Shown here piece by piece: positions 1 through 8,309 of a stretch of 58,274 nt of DNA; positions within the stretch are counted from its first letter, which is position 1, and the number at the start of each line of letters is the position of its first letter. The translations under genes and the position numbers were made by a program. The notes under the pieces were generated by a model, which ran no database searches, was not told the origin of the DNA, and saw nothing but the letters and a program-made list of their open reading frames with translations. The stretch comes from Vicinamibacterales bacterium (GTDB lineage Bacteria > Acidobacteriota > Vicinamibacteria > Vicinamibacterales > JAKQTR01): contig JALOKU010000011.1 in the NCBI GenBank assembly GCA_025456345.1, positions 1 through 58,274 of the forward strand, given 5' to 3'.

Positions 1-2
1 TC

Positions 3-38
3 CAGCAGGGCACATGGACGGTGACGATCGCGAAGTAG
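3..38 (+). CDS. 3' end of an unidentified gene (partial)
   Basis: A plus-strand frame open from the window edge reads QQGTWTVTIAK and ends at a TAG at 36-38. The alternating hydrophobic/polar residues resemble the last strand of a beta-sandwich domain. A heptad repeat array starts five bases after the stop, as it does after other genes here. Only eleven residues are visible, so no function can be given and the call itself is tentative. Confidence 0.35.
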   Translation, partial: QQGTWTVTIAK

Positions 39-42
39 ACCC

Positions 43-189
43 GGGATTCGGGATTCGGGATTCATGGTCTCCCCCTCTCCCCTCTCCCCTGTCCCCTCTC
101 CCCTCTCCCCTGTCCCCTCTCCCCTCTCCCCTATCCCCTATCCCCTGTCCCCTCTCCCCTATCCGCTCTCGCCTATCCCCTTGCCCCAT
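43..189. repeat. heptad array A (21 units of 7 bp)
   Basis: Twenty-one consecutive 7-base units in one register: three GGGATTC, two transitional units, then TCCCCTC, TCCCCTG and TCCCCTA variants, ending TCCCCTT and GCCCCAT. It fills the gap between the putative gene end at 38 and the stop codon of the minus-strand lyase at 197. The unit changes type without breaking phase. It contains no promoter or credible ORF; the ORFs across it are low-complexity Pro/Ser/Leu translations. Confidence 0.9.
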
Positions 190-196
190 GCCAGCG

Positions 197-1384
197 TCAG
201 TCGACCCAGAGCGACGGATACCTCACCGGCATGTTGCGCTGGATCTCGGTCGGCACGGGATCGGCCGGCAGTTTCTTCCACAGGGCGATGTACTTCGCCT
301 CGCGGTACGCTAGACCCGCGAAGAGCAGCGACGCATGGCGCACCGGCCAGTACTCGAAGAACATGACGTCCCGGGGAAGCGTCCACCGGGACTTGTCCGC
401 GATGAAGGGGTACATGTAGTCGACGGCCTTCTTCAGCGAGCGGCCGTCAGGCAGCGTGAACGTCCAGAGATTGTCCTCCGGCGTGGAGAGAACCTGCGCC
501 ACTGTCGCCAGTTGATCGAGCTGGAAGAGCGCATAGCCGTAGGGCTTCGTCCGACGCAGCTCGAGCGGGAAGCTGCCGTCCGTGAACATCTGGTTCGGCA
601 GCAGCCACGTCTTGTACCTCGCGCGGCAGAACGCCAGTTGCGGCTCGTCGCCCAGCATGCGGGCGAAGGCGGCCACCTGCATCACCCAGCACGTCCCGTG
701 GTTGTTGCCGCGCTCGCGCTCGTCGATGCCGTAGTCGCTCGTCGTCAGCCAGGTCAGGTACTCGCGGAACCACGCCTTGATCGGCAAGGCGTCGGCCGGG
801 GCGATGGCGCCCCGCGCCGACATCACCTCGATGGCGGCGGCGACCTCGATAAGGTGAATCGTGTCGATGATGCCCACGCCGCGGCCGGTCACCGATCCCA
901 GAATCGCCTGGCTGTAGAGCAGGCTCGGATTCATCCGCGTGGCGGGCGTCACGAACCATGCGCGCAGGTGCGCCGCCGCCGCATCGGCGTACTTCCGGTC
1001 GCCCGTCATCTTGAAGGCCGCGCCGAGGGCGCCGACGCCGCGCGACAGCCTGACCATCGCCCGCCGGTGTGGCTGGAACGTGTCGGGGTTCGACCAGCCG
1101 TCGCGGTTCACAAACGGCAGCCCGTCCGGCTTGGCCGGATCGGGCCACGAGTAGTCGGCCTGCGAGAAGTAGTCGTGGAGGCCGCCAGCGCTCTTCTCGG
1201 CCTTGAAGGCCGTGATGGTGATCGGCGCCTCGCCCAGGAACGCGTCGGCAGCCTGCAGCACGCGTGCCCGCTCGTGCGCGGCGATGTCCACCAGCGGTGG
1301 CGGCCCGCTCTGCTCCGCGGCAGACGCGCCCGGAAGGGCACAGGCGACCAGTGCGAGCGCGAGCAGGCGGGAAGGGGTCATCAT
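197..1384 (-). CDS. alginate lyase family protein (PL5-like), secreted
   Basis: Predicted 395-residue exported polysaccharide lyase that would cleave uronic-acid polymers by beta-elimination in the periplasm. The N-terminus is a signal peptide (MMTPSRLLALALVACALPG, cut near ASA). The body is a helical toroid-type domain of the Alginate_lyase family with an NNHGT motif at about residues 227-231; an Asn-His pair is catalytic in PL5 enzymes. I start at the ATG at 1384, just behind a GAGGAAG ribosome site. The longer open frame lacks support and would bury the signal peptide. A TATAAT box lies upstream at 1426-1421. It is divergent from the DUF1080/Gfo-Idh-MocA pair, suggesting shared carbohydrate use. 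The exact substrate is unknown. Confidence 0.8.
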   Translation of the reverse strand: MMTPSRLLALALVACALPGASAAEQSGPPPLVDIAAHERARVLQAADAFLGEAPITITAFKAEKSAGGLHDYFSQADYSWPDPAKPDGLPFVNRDGWSNPDTFQPHRRAMVRLSRGVGALGAAFKMTGDRKYADAAAAHLRAWFVTPATRMNPSLLYSQAILGSVTGRGVGIIDTIHLIEVAAAIEVMSARGAIAPADALPIKAWFREYLTWLTTSDYGIDERERGNNHGTCWVMQVAAFARMLGDEPQLAFCRARYKTWLLPNQMFTDGSFPLELRRTKPYGYALFQLDQLATVAQVLSTPEDNLWTFTLPDGRSLKKAVDYMYPFIADKSRWTLPRDVMFFEYWPVRHASLLFAGLAYREAKYIALWKKLPADPVPTEIQRNMPVRYPSLWVD

Positions 1385-1420
1385 GGGCTTCCTCACGATT
1401 GGGCGGTCTGACCAGGCGGC

Positions 1421-1426
1421 ATTATA
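1421..1426 (-). promoter_or_regulatory. -10 box of the lyase gene
   Basis: TATAAT on the minus strand, about 37 bases before the ATG at 1384. No good -35 hexamer is visible at 17 bases. It faces a plus-strand promoter at 1444, so the 172-bp gap holds two divergent promoters. Confidence 0.5.
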
Positions 1427-1443
1427 CGGACGTCGGCATCGGA

Positions 1444-1474
1444 TTGACAGGCCTTTGAATCTCGTGTCTACTGT
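1444..1474 (+). promoter_or_regulatory. sigma70-type promoter of the DUF1080 gene
   Basis: A perfect TTGACA at 1444-1449, then TCTACT (17-base spacing) or TACTGT (19-base spacing). The start codon is at 1557, giving a leader of about 75-80 bases. Confidence 0.45.
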
Positions 1475-1556
1475 CTTTCGGCCGCTGCCCGGCACGCTGG
1501 CGGCGGCGACGATTGGTCAGTCCATTTGGTTCCCCTGGATGATTCGGGAGGTCTTC

Positions 1557-2915
1557 ATGAAACGCTACCTTGTCGCGGCTGCCATCCTGGCCGCAGCCGC
1601 CGGTTCGGCCTCTGCCCAGGACGGCTGGCGGCCGCTGTTCAACGGCAAGACCCTCGACGGCTGGGCGCAGCTGAACGGGACGGCGCCGTTCACGGTCGCC
1701 GACGGTGCCATCGTCGGCACGACGGTGGTGGCGTCGCCGAACAGTTTTCTCGGCACGAAGGAGGAGTTCGGCGACTTCATCCTCGAGTACGAGGCGAAGC
1801 TCGACGCCCCGATGAACAGCGGCGTCCAGATCCGCGGTCTCAGCAGCCCGTCGATCCAGAACGGCCGGGTGCACGGGTATCAGATCGAGATCGACCCAAG
1901 CGATCGGGCGTGGACTGGCGGCCTCTACGACGAGGCGCGCCGCGGCTGGCTGCACCCGGTCTACGGGCCGGAAGCCGCCCGCAAGGCCTTCAAGATGGGA
2001 GAGTGGAACCGGTTCCGGGTCGAGGCGATCGGCAGCTCGATCCGCTCGTGGGTCAATGGCGTGCCGGTGGCCAACGTGGTGGACGACCTGACGCCGAAGG
2101 GCTTCATCGCGCTCCAGGTCCACAGCATCGGGAACGACGCCACCAAGGCCGGCCAGACCGTGCGGTTCCGCAATCTCCGCATCATGACGCAGGGCCTCGA
2201 TCGGCAGCGCACGCCGGAGAAGGGCGACACGCCGCAGTTCAACTTCGTCCCCAACACCCTGACCGCCCGGGAGACGCAGGACGGCTGGAAGCTCCTGTGG
2301 GACGGTAAGACCACGGCCGGCTGGCGAGGGGCGAAGCTCACGACCTTCCCTCAGACGGGCTGGACCATCAAGGACGGCGTCCTCACCGTCGCCGAGACCG
2401 GAGGCGGAGAGGCGGCGGTCGGCGGCGACATCGTCACGGCGGACGAGTACGAGAACTTCGAGCTCATCGTCGAGTTCAAGATCACCAGAGGCGCCAACAG
2501 CGGCATCAAGTACTTCGTCGACACCGAGTTGAACAAGGGCGCGGGGTCGTCGATCGGGTGCGAGTACCAGCTCCTCGACAACGCCGTGCACCCGGACGCC
2601 AAGCTGGGCGTGAACGGCAACCGGACGCTGGCCGGCCTCTACGACATGATCCCGCCCGCCGGCGTCCGCTTCAACGGCGTGGGCGAGTGGAACCGCGCCC
2701 GGATCGTCGTCCAGGGCAGGCACGTGGAGCACTGGCTGAACGGGTTCAAGACGGTCGAGTACGAGCGCGCCACCCAGATGTGGCGCGCGCTGGTGGACCA
2801 CAGCAAGTACACCGCCTGGCCCGCGTTCGGCGAGCGGCCCAAGGGCCGCATCCTGCTCCAGGACCACGGGAACACGGTGATGTTCCGCACGATCAAGATC
2901 CGGGAGCTGAAGTAG
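1557..2915 (+). CDS. DUF1080 protein, two domains (3-keto-disaccharide hydrolase-like)
   Basis: 452 residues with a signal peptide (MKRYLVAAAILAAAAGSASA) and two tandem DUF1080 concanavalin-like domains, about residues 23-215 and 240-452. Each begins with the family's W-x-x-L-(F/W)-x-G-K-T pattern. Characterised DUF1080 members hydrolyse glycosides whose sugar was oxidised to a 3-keto sugar. I start at the ATG at 1557 because GGGAGG lies eight bases upstream and the signal peptide begins there; the frame is open much further upstream but has no signal. The stop is two bases before the next gene, an exported Gfo/Idh/MocA oxidoreductase, so the pair is probably one operon and one pathway. Confidence 0.85.
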   Translation: MKRYLVAAAILAAAAGSASAQDGWRPLFNGKTLDGWAQLNGTAPFTVADGAIVGTTVVASPNSFLGTKEEFGDFILEYEAKLDAPMNSGVQIRGLSSPSIQNGRVHGYQIEIDPSDRAWTGGLYDEARRGWLHPVYGPEAARKAFKMGEWNRFRVEAIGSSIRSWVNGVPVANVVDDLTPKGFIALQVHSIGNDATKAGQTVRFRNLRIMTQGLDRQRTPEKGDTPQFNFVPNTLTARETQDGWKLLWDGKTTAGWRGAKLTTFPQTGWTIKDGVLTVAETGGGEAAVGGDIVTADEYENFELIVEFKITRGANSGIKYFVDTELNKGAGSSIGCEYQLLDNAVHPDAKLGVNGNRTLAGLYDMIPPAGVRFNGVGEWNRARIVVQGRHVEHWLNGFKTVEYERATQMWRALVDHSKYTAWPAFGERPKGRILLQDHGNTVMFRTIKIRELK

Positions 2916-2917
2916 CC

Positions 2918-4339
2918 ATGTCCACCTCACGCCGCCGGTTCATCCAGACGACGATTGCCGGGTCGGCCGGCCTGATCGTCGCGCCATCGTTTTTCCCGTC
3001 GTCGTTCCTGTACGGGCAGGGCGCGTCGCCCAACCGCCGCATCCAGATCGCGCAGATCGGCTGCGGCCGCATGGGCACCGAGGATCTGCTCGGCACGATC
3101 AAGCACACCGACCTGTGCCGCATCGTCGCCGTGTGCGACCTCGACTCGAAGCGGGCCGCCGCAGCCAAGGCGAAGGCCGAGAAGTTCTACACCGACAAGG
3201 GCGAGGCGAACGTCGACGTCAAGGCCTACAGGGACTACCGCGAGGTGCTCGCGCGCAGGGACATCGACGCGGTAATCGTGACGCCGCCCGACCACTGGCA
3301 CGCCATCGTCGCGGTGGAGGCCGTGCTGGCCGGCAAGGACCTTCACGTCCAGAAGCCGCTCACCTACGACATCCACGAGGCCATCGCGCTGCGCACGGCG
3401 GTGCGCGCGAAGGGCCGCATCCTGCAGACAGGGAGCCAGCAGCGGTCGTCGAAGCCATGGAACACGTTCCGGGTCGCGACCGAGGCCGTGCGCAACGGCC
3501 GCATCGGGCGCATTCAGACCGTGAAGATCGGGATCGGCCAGGACAAGCCGAAAGGCGTGCCGCCGAAGCCGCAGCCCGTGCCGCCGAACCTCGACTTCGA
3601 GACGTGGCTCGGCCCCGCGCCGCAGCAGCCGTACATGGAAGATCGCGTGCACCCGCAGGACAGCCTCGGCCGGCCCGGCTGGATCACCACCGAGGACTTC
3701 GGCCTCGGCATGATCACCAACTGGGGCGCGCACCACGTGGACATCATGCAGTGGGGCCTCGGCCAGGAACTTGGCGGGCCGCTGGCGATCGAGGGGCGCG
3801 CGACGTTCATGCAGAACGACGTGTGGACCGTGCACGAGACCTACCACGTCGAGATGACCTACCCCGGCGACGTGCGCGTGATCATGGACAACGAGTTCCC
3901 CAACGGGATCCGGTTCGAGGGCGCCGACGGCTGGGTGTTCTGCGCGCGCGGCGCGGGCTTGGTGACCAGCAGCGACCCGGGCGCGGCCGCCCAGAAGGAG
4001 CCGGCGCGGAAGTCGCTCGACGCCAGCAAGATCGAAATCCTGACGGCGCCCTACGGCGCGAAGGACGTCCGCTGGCCCGCGAGCGACGACCACTACCGCA
4101 ACTGGCTCGAGGCGATCATCGCCCGCAAGGATCCGATCGCGCCGGTCGATCAGGCGGCGCGCAGCCTCGAGACGTGCGCGGCGGCGTGGATTGGCATGAA
4201 ACTCGGACGACGGCTGACGTGGGACCCGGCGAAGGAAGTCTTCGTCAACGACGACGCCGCCAACGCGATGCGCGCGCGCACGCCGCGCTCGGCGGCCTAC
4301 GACATCAACGCGGTGATGAAGAAGGGCGGGCTCGGGTAG
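2918..4339 (+). CDS. Gfo/Idh/MocA family oxidoreductase, Tat-exported
   Basis: 473-residue NAD(P)-dependent sugar dehydrogenase-type protein. It starts with a Tat signal (SRRRFIQ, then a hydrophobic stretch to about residue 33). The Rossmann nucleotide motif IGCGRMG is at 47-53, and the family's catalytic (E)KP motif appears as QKP at 145-147, followed by the alpha/beta C-terminal domain. Tat export implies it folds with its cofactor inside the cell. It follows the DUF1080 gene by two bases. Some family members make 3-keto-glycosides, the substrate of DUF1080 hydrolases. The substrate here is inferred from the neighbour, not proven. Confidence 0.85.
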   Translation: MSTSRRRFIQTTIAGSAGLIVAPSFFPSSFLYGQGASPNRRIQIAQIGCGRMGTEDLLGTIKHTDLCRIVAVCDLDSKRAAAAKAKAEKFYTDKGEANVDVKAYRDYREVLARRDIDAVIVTPPDHWHAIVAVEAVLAGKDLHVQKPLTYDIHEAIALRTAVRAKGRILQTGSQQRSSKPWNTFRVATEAVRNGRIGRIQTVKIGIGQDKPKGVPPKPQPVPPNLDFETWLGPAPQQPYMEDRVHPQDSLGRPGWITTEDFGLGMITNWGAHHVDIMQWGLGQELGGPLAIEGRATFMQNDVWTVHETYHVEMTYPGDVRVIMDNEFPNGIRFEGADGWVFCARGAGLVTSSDPGAAAQKEPARKSLDASKIEILTAPYGAKDVRWPASDDHYRNWLEAIIARKDPIAPVDQAARSLETCAAAWIGMKLGRRLTWDPAKEVFVNDDAANAMRARTPRSAAYDINAVMKKGGLG

Positions 4340-4347
4340 ATGGCATC

Positions 4348-4371
4348 GGGGTCAGACCCGGGTCTGACCCC
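4348..4371. terminator. 24-bp perfect palindrome between convergent genes
   Basis: GGGGTCAGACCC and its exact reverse complement abut with no loop. It lies between the stops at 4339 (plus) and 4374 (minus), so it could act as a two-way terminator, although no T-tract follows on either side. The GGGTCAGACC core recurs in the element inside nadD and as half-sites near 6413 and 33862, so it may be a repetitive extragenic palindrome instead. Confidence 0.6.
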
Positions 4372-4373
4372 AG

Positions 4374-5534
4374 TCAGTCGCCGCCCGGCAGGGTGAGCGT
4401 CACGATGCACCCGCCGCGCGGGCCGGCGCCAATCTCCACCTGCCCGCCGTGCAGCTCCATCACGCGCCGGGCCACCGCGAGGCCCAGCGACGCGCCGTGG
4501 CCGCCGGGCCAGTCGGGCAGCGCCTGGCCGCTCTTCGCTGGCTGCCGCGCGTCGGGCGCCGCCACCAGGTCCTGCGCGAACTGAATCGCCAGCAGCCGCG
4601 TCGCGGGGTGCGTGCTGACCCGCACCTTGAGCACCGCCTCCCCCGCTCCCTGGAGCAGGCCCAGCATCGCGCCGGCCGCGCCGGTCAGCGCCACCGACAT
4701 GAGCCGTTCGTCCGCGAACAGCGTGCGCGTCGGTTCGTCGATCGTCAGCGCCAGCTTCACATTCGACAGCCGGCCCTCGGCCTCGAGCCCCTGCAGCGTC
4801 CGCCCGATCAGGCTGGACGGGCTGATTCCCTTCCGGGTCACCGCGGGTTCGCCGCCCAGCAGGCTGTAGGCCTCGGCGAGCCAGCGGGCGCGGTGCGCCT
4901 CGGCTCTCACGAGGCTCACCGCCACGCGCTCGCGCAGCGGGCGGTCGCGATCGGGGAGCAGGTTGAGACAGGACTCGATCGTCGCCAGGCTGTCGATGAT
5001 CTCGCGCGCGGCCAGGGCGGGCACGCCCGACGGAGACGCCGCCGGACGCTCCTCGACCGCGTCACGCTCGAACCGCAGGTTCTCCGCCTCGGCGAGCGCG
5101 CGCGCCCGCTCGTCGTCGGCCTCCCGGAGCAGGCAGGGCACCTCGGTGAGCCCGGCCGCGATGGCGGCGGCGAGCCGCTTCGATCCGGTGATCAGCTCGT
5201 AGCGGCCCTTCCTCCGCCTGACAATCAACGGCTGCACGACACCCAGCGACGTGATCGACTCGACGAGCGGACCGAGCTCGCCCTCCTCCGCCGGCTGGGT
5301 CACGACGATATCCTTCGTCGCGATCAGGTTGACCGCCGGCACCACGGCACGCGACGCGAGGAGATCGACGTAGTGCGAGTCGGCCCGCATGCGGAAGCTC
5401 GACGGCAGGCCCTCGCGGCCGGCGGCCGGCGGCTCGTCGTCGGAGAGCTGGTCGACGTCGTTGTCGTCGAAGTCTTCGTCAGGCGACGGAACGGGCGTGG
5501 ACTTGCGCAGGAAGACACGATCGAAGTCGGACAC
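4374..5534 (-). CDS. ParB-like N-terminal domain fused to a degenerate histidine-kinase module
   Basis: 386 residues if started at the GTG at 5534. Residues 1-45 are acidic and probably disordered. Residues about 67-160 form a ParB/Spo0J nuclease-like domain: VVQPLIVRRRKGRYELITG, then GSKRLAAAIAAGL and EVPCLL, the usual ParB box II (ERR replaced by SKR). Residues about 168-386 look like a kinase core: a helical hairpin where the dimerisation domain should be, without a phosphoacceptor His, a degraded N box (GAAGAMLG), no DxGxG box, then a clear G2 box and C-terminus (GHGASLGLAVARRVMELHGG). No helix-turn-helix is seen. No ATG precedes the ParB domain in a sensible place; GAGG eight bases before the GTG supports the start. 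It is convergent with the Gfo/Idh/MocA gene. Function unknown; nucleotide sensing is a guess. Confidence 0.7.
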   Translation of the reverse strand: MSDFDRVFLRKSTPVPSPDEDFDDNDVDQLSDDEPPAAGREGLPSSFRMRADSHYVDLLASRAVVPAVNLIATKDIVVTQPAEEGELGPLVESITSLGVVQPLIVRRRKGRYELITGSKRLAAAIAAGLTEVPCLLREADDERARALAEAENLRFERDAVEERPAASPSGVPALAAREIIDSLATIESCLNLLPDRDRPLRERVAVSLVRAEAHRARWLAEAYSLLGGEPAVTRKGISPSSLIGRTLQGLEAEGRLSNVKLALTIDEPTRTLFADERLMSVALTGAAGAMLGLLQGAGEAVLKVRVSTHPATRLLAIQFAQDLVAAPDARQPAKSGQALPDWPGGHGASLGLAVARRVMELHGGQVEIGAGPRGGCIVTLTLPGGD

Positions 5535-5616
5535 GGGACACCCTCGGCGGCAACGCGGTGTAAGTGGAGGACCAACGTATTGTATCGCGATCGGGTGGCG
5601 GCGGCGAAGGGCTCGT

Positions 5617-6372
5617 TCACGCGGAGCCGGGAGCATGATGATGGGCGGTCTCGGTGGTCTGAGCGGCCTGGGCGTCGCGCAGGTGTTCGTCCATCGCCGC
5701 GCGGGCCGCCTCGCGATTGTGCGAACGGATCGCCTGGTAGATCCGGCGGTGCGCGTCGGCCGTGTCGCGCAGGTCGGTGGCCGTCTGAATCGTCTCCCTC
5801 CGGCGCTCGTAGAACATCGCGCCGAGCATGTCGATGAGCACGCCGAGCACCGGGTTGCCAGACGCGGCGGCGATGGAGCGATGGAACCGCACATCGTGCC
5901 ACAGGAATGTCAGCGGCTCCTCGACGGTCGCGAACATGCCGGTCACTTCCTCGGACATCGCCGCGAGGTGGATGCCCGTGGCGCGTTCGGCCGCGAGGCC
6001 CGAGGTGCCGACTTCGAGCACGCGCCGCGCCTCGAAGAGCCCGTCGCGGCTCAGGCCGTGAAGCGCCGCCAGCAGGCCGAGCGGCTCGCTGGCCAGCGCA
6101 GGCGGGCCGTCGGTGATGAACGTCCCCGCGCCCTGCCTCGACTGCACGACGCCCATCGTCGACAGGGCCCGCAGGGACGTCCGGACGGTGGGCCGGCTCA
6201 CGCCGAGCTGCCCGGCCAGTTCTCGCTCGGTCGGCAGGCGATCGCCGGGCCGGAGTTCACCCCGCTCGATCAGATCCCGCACGTGCGCGGTGACCAGATC
6301 GACCGCGACCACGCTCCGGCGGACGGGCCTGGCGGGGCGGGAAACTGGGCGTTCGGGAGGCGCCTGGTCCAT
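5617..6372 (-). CDS. FadR-subfamily GntR transcriptional regulator
   Basis: 251-residue DNA-binding regulator. The winged helix covers about residues 25-90, with the GntR signature RLPTERELAGQLGVSRPTVR. The C-terminal FCD helical domain carries FEARRVLE and D-x-x-FH-x-x-I-x-x-ASGN, which hold metal- and ligand-binding residues in this family. FCD regulators usually sense small organic or sugar acids. No uronate or organic-acid operon is directly adjacent; the lyase cluster lies about 4 kb away. The ATG at 6372 is preferred over an in-frame start 75 bases upstream, but neither has a strong ribosome site. It is divergent from obgE. Confidence 0.85.
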   Translation of the reverse strand: MDQAPPERPVSRPARPVRRSVVAVDLVTAHVRDLIERGELRPGDRLPTERELAGQLGVSRPTVRTSLRALSTMGVVQSRQGAGTFITDGPPALASEPLGLLAALHGLSRDGLFEARRVLEVGTSGLAAERATGIHLAAMSEEVTGMFATVEEPLTFLWHDVRFHRSIAAASGNPVLGVLIDMLGAMFYERRRETIQTATDLRDTADAHRRIYQAIRSHNREAARAAMDEHLRDAQAAQTTETAHHHAPGSA

Positions 6373-6504
6373 GGCGTGGATACGATACCCATGTGACCGC
6401 AGGCTGTCAAAGCGTCTGACCGGCGTTCCGTCTGACCCTCGCACCAAGGCCGTCGAAGCCCCCGTCAGGGCTGCACGGCCCGTCCTGTGCTACCGTAGTG
6501 CCGG

Positions 6505-7527
6505 ATGTTTGTTGACGAGGTCGAGACTCGCGTGGCGGCCGGCGACGGCGGGCGCGGGTGCATTGCCTTCCGGCGCGAGAAGTTCGTGCCCAGGGGCGGC
6601 CCGAGCGGCGGCGACGGCGGCAACGGCGGGTCCGTCTTCTTCGTCCCCAGCCACCACCTGAACACCCTCGTCAGCTTCCGCTTCCATCCCGAATTCAAGG
6701 CTGAACGCGGCCAGCACGGCATGGGTTCGAACATGCACGGCCGCAACGGCAAGCACCTCGTGATCAAGGTGCCCATCGGGACGGTCGTCTACGAGGTGCC
6801 CGAGGACGGCGGCGAGGCCGTCCAGGTGGCCGACCTCGTCGAGGCCGGCAAGAAGGTGCGCATCGCGGCCGGCGGCCAGGGCGGCCGCGGCAACGCGCGC
6901 TTCGCGTCGGCCACGAACCGGGCCCCGCGCCGCGCGGATCCCGGCACGCCCGGCGAGGTCAAGAACCTGCGGCTGCAGCTGAAGCTGCTGGCCGACGTCG
7001 GCCTGGTCGGGTTCCCGAACGCCGGCAAGTCCACGCTCATCTCCCGCATCTCGGCGGCGAAGCCGAAGATTGCCGACTACCCCTTCACCACGCTCACGCC
7101 GCATCTGGGCGTGGTGGCCCTCAGCGACGACCGCAGCTTCGTGGTGGCCGACGTGCCGGGCCTCATCGAAGGCGCGCACCGCGGCCTTGGCCTTGGGCAT
7201 CAGTTCCTCCGCCACCTCGAGCGCACGCGGCTGCTGGTGCACCTGATCGACGTCTCCGGCCAGTCGGGCCGAGACCCGGTGGAGGACTTCAAGACGATTC
7301 GGCGTGAGCTCGAGCTGTACCGGCCCGAGCTCGCCGAGAAGCCCGCCATCGCCGCCGCCAACAAGATGGACACGGTGGCCGATCGCGCCCCCATCACGCG
7401 CCTGGCCGCGCACCTGCGGAGGCGCGGCATCCCGCTCCATCGCATTTCGGCGGTGACCGGCGACGGCGTGCCCGCCCTGGTCGAGGAGATGTGGCGGCAC
7501 CTGAGCGCCCCGGAGCCGGACGCGTGA
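6505..7527 (+). CDS. obgE: GTPase Obg/CgtA
   Basis: 340-residue ribosome-associated GTPase acting in late 50S assembly and stress control. The glycine-rich Obg fold covers residues 1-158 ([12 protein letters not shown] near the start). The G domain follows with GFPNAGKST (about 169-177), DVPGL, NKMD and SAVTGDG. It ends soon after the G domain, so the variable C-terminal OCT domain is absent, as in many bacteria. The stop overlaps the nadD start (GTGA). The usual upstream partners rplU and rpmA are not here; a divergent GntR gene is. Confidence 0.95.
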   Translation: MFVDEVETRVAAGDGGRGCIAFRREKFVPRGGPSGGDGGNGGSVFFVPSHHLNTLVSFRFHPEFKAERGQHGMGSNMHGRNGKHLVIKVPIGTVVYEVPEDGGEAVQVADLVEAGKKVRIAAGGQGGRGNARFASATNRAPRRADPGTPGEVKNLRLQLKLLADVGLVGFPNAGKSTLISRISAAKPKIADYPFTTLTPHLGVVALSDDRSFVVADVPGLIEGAHRGLGLGHQFLRHLERTRLLVHLIDVSGQSGRDPVEDFKTIRRELELYRPELAEKPAIAAANKMDTVADRAPITRLAAHLRRRGIPLHRISAVTGDGVPALVEEMWRHLSAPEPDA

Positions 7528-8309
7528 CGCTGGCGCCTCGGGTTGGCGTGCTGGGAGGCACCTTCGACCCCATCCACCTGGGCCACCTGGCCGTCGCGCG
7601 GCAGGCCGCCGACAGCCTCGGCCTGGACCGCGTACTGCTCCTCCCCTCGCGGACACCGCCGCACCGGCCCGTTGACCCGTCGGCCTCGGTCTTTCACCGG
7701 TTTGCGATGGTGGCCCTCTCAGCGTCGACCGACAGCCGGCTCGTCGCGAGCGACCTCGAACTGGGACGTCCGGGCGCGTCCTACACCGCCGACACGCTCC
7801 GTGCGCTCCGCGCGACGGGCCTCGAGGGGTGGCAGATTTTCTTCCTCACCGGCGCCGATGCGTTTGCAGAAATTGCCACGTGGCGCGAATATCCGGCGGT
7901 GCTCGATCTCGCGCACTTCGTCGCCTGCTCGCGCGCGGGCGTGGCGGCGACTTCCCTTCCGGACCGGCTGCCCGGGCTCGCAGCACGGATGATCCCGGTA
8001 GGCTCCCCCGGGTCTGACCGCCGCCGCCAAGGCTTCGGCGAGTCCGCCGGAACTTCAGTGAAGGCGGAAGACCCGGGCCTCCAGCACGCCAGCGTCCCGA
8101 CTGGCCCGGAAACACGCGTCTTTCTGCTCGACTGTACGACGCCCGACATCTCGTCCACCGGCATTCGCGCACGTGCGCGTGCAGGGCGGTCCCTTGCGGA
8201 CCTGGTGCCGCCCGAAGTCGACGGCTACATCCGCCGCCACGGTCTCTACGGCGTCCCAACCGGCGCCGCACCCGGAGGCAGGCCCGCGGCCGGCCATTTG
8301 CATGACTAA
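7524..8309 (+). CDS. nadD: nicotinate-nucleotide adenylyltransferase, with a repeat-derived insert
   Basis: 261 residues; forms nicotinate adenine dinucleotide from NaMN and ATP in NAD synthesis. Diagnostic motifs are [12 protein letters not shown] near residue 10 and ISSTGIR near residue 212. The GTG at 7524 overlaps the obgE stop, and the nucleotide-binding motif follows directly. The protein is about 40 residues longer than usual. The excess, about residues 161-185, is encoded by an inverted-repeat element at 8007-8077 and lies in a loop region before the SSTxIR motif. The 3' end overlaps rsfS by eight bases. Confidence 0.92.
   Translation: MTLAPRVGVLGGTFDPIHLGHLAVARQAADSLGLDRVLLLPSRTPPHRPVDPSASVFHRFAMVALSASTDSRLVASDLELGRPGASYTADTLRALRATGLEGWQIFFLTGADAFAEIATWREYPAVLDLAHFVACSRAGVAATSLPDRLPGLAARMIPVGSPGSDRRRQGFGESAGTSVKAEDPGLQHASVPTGPETRVFLLDCTTPDISSTGIRARARAGRSLADLVPPEVDGYIRRHGLYGVPTGAAPGGRPAAGHLHD
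8007..8077. repeat. 71-bp inverted-repeat element inside nadD
   Basis: Nine-base terminal inverted repeats CCCGGGTCT and AGACCCGGG bound a GC-rich interior that includes GCCAAGGCTTCGGCGA. The GGGTCTGACC edge matches the palindrome at 4348, and the CTTCGGCGA core matches the elements at 24481, 29591 and 41577. It stays open in the nadD frame and adds a Gly/Ser/Arg-rich loop. Confidence 0.75.

Noticed and set aside
14..366. Pro/Ser/Leu-rich ORFs across the first repeat array
   Set aside because: They are translations of a 7-base repeat in two frames and have no start-site or composition support beyond it.
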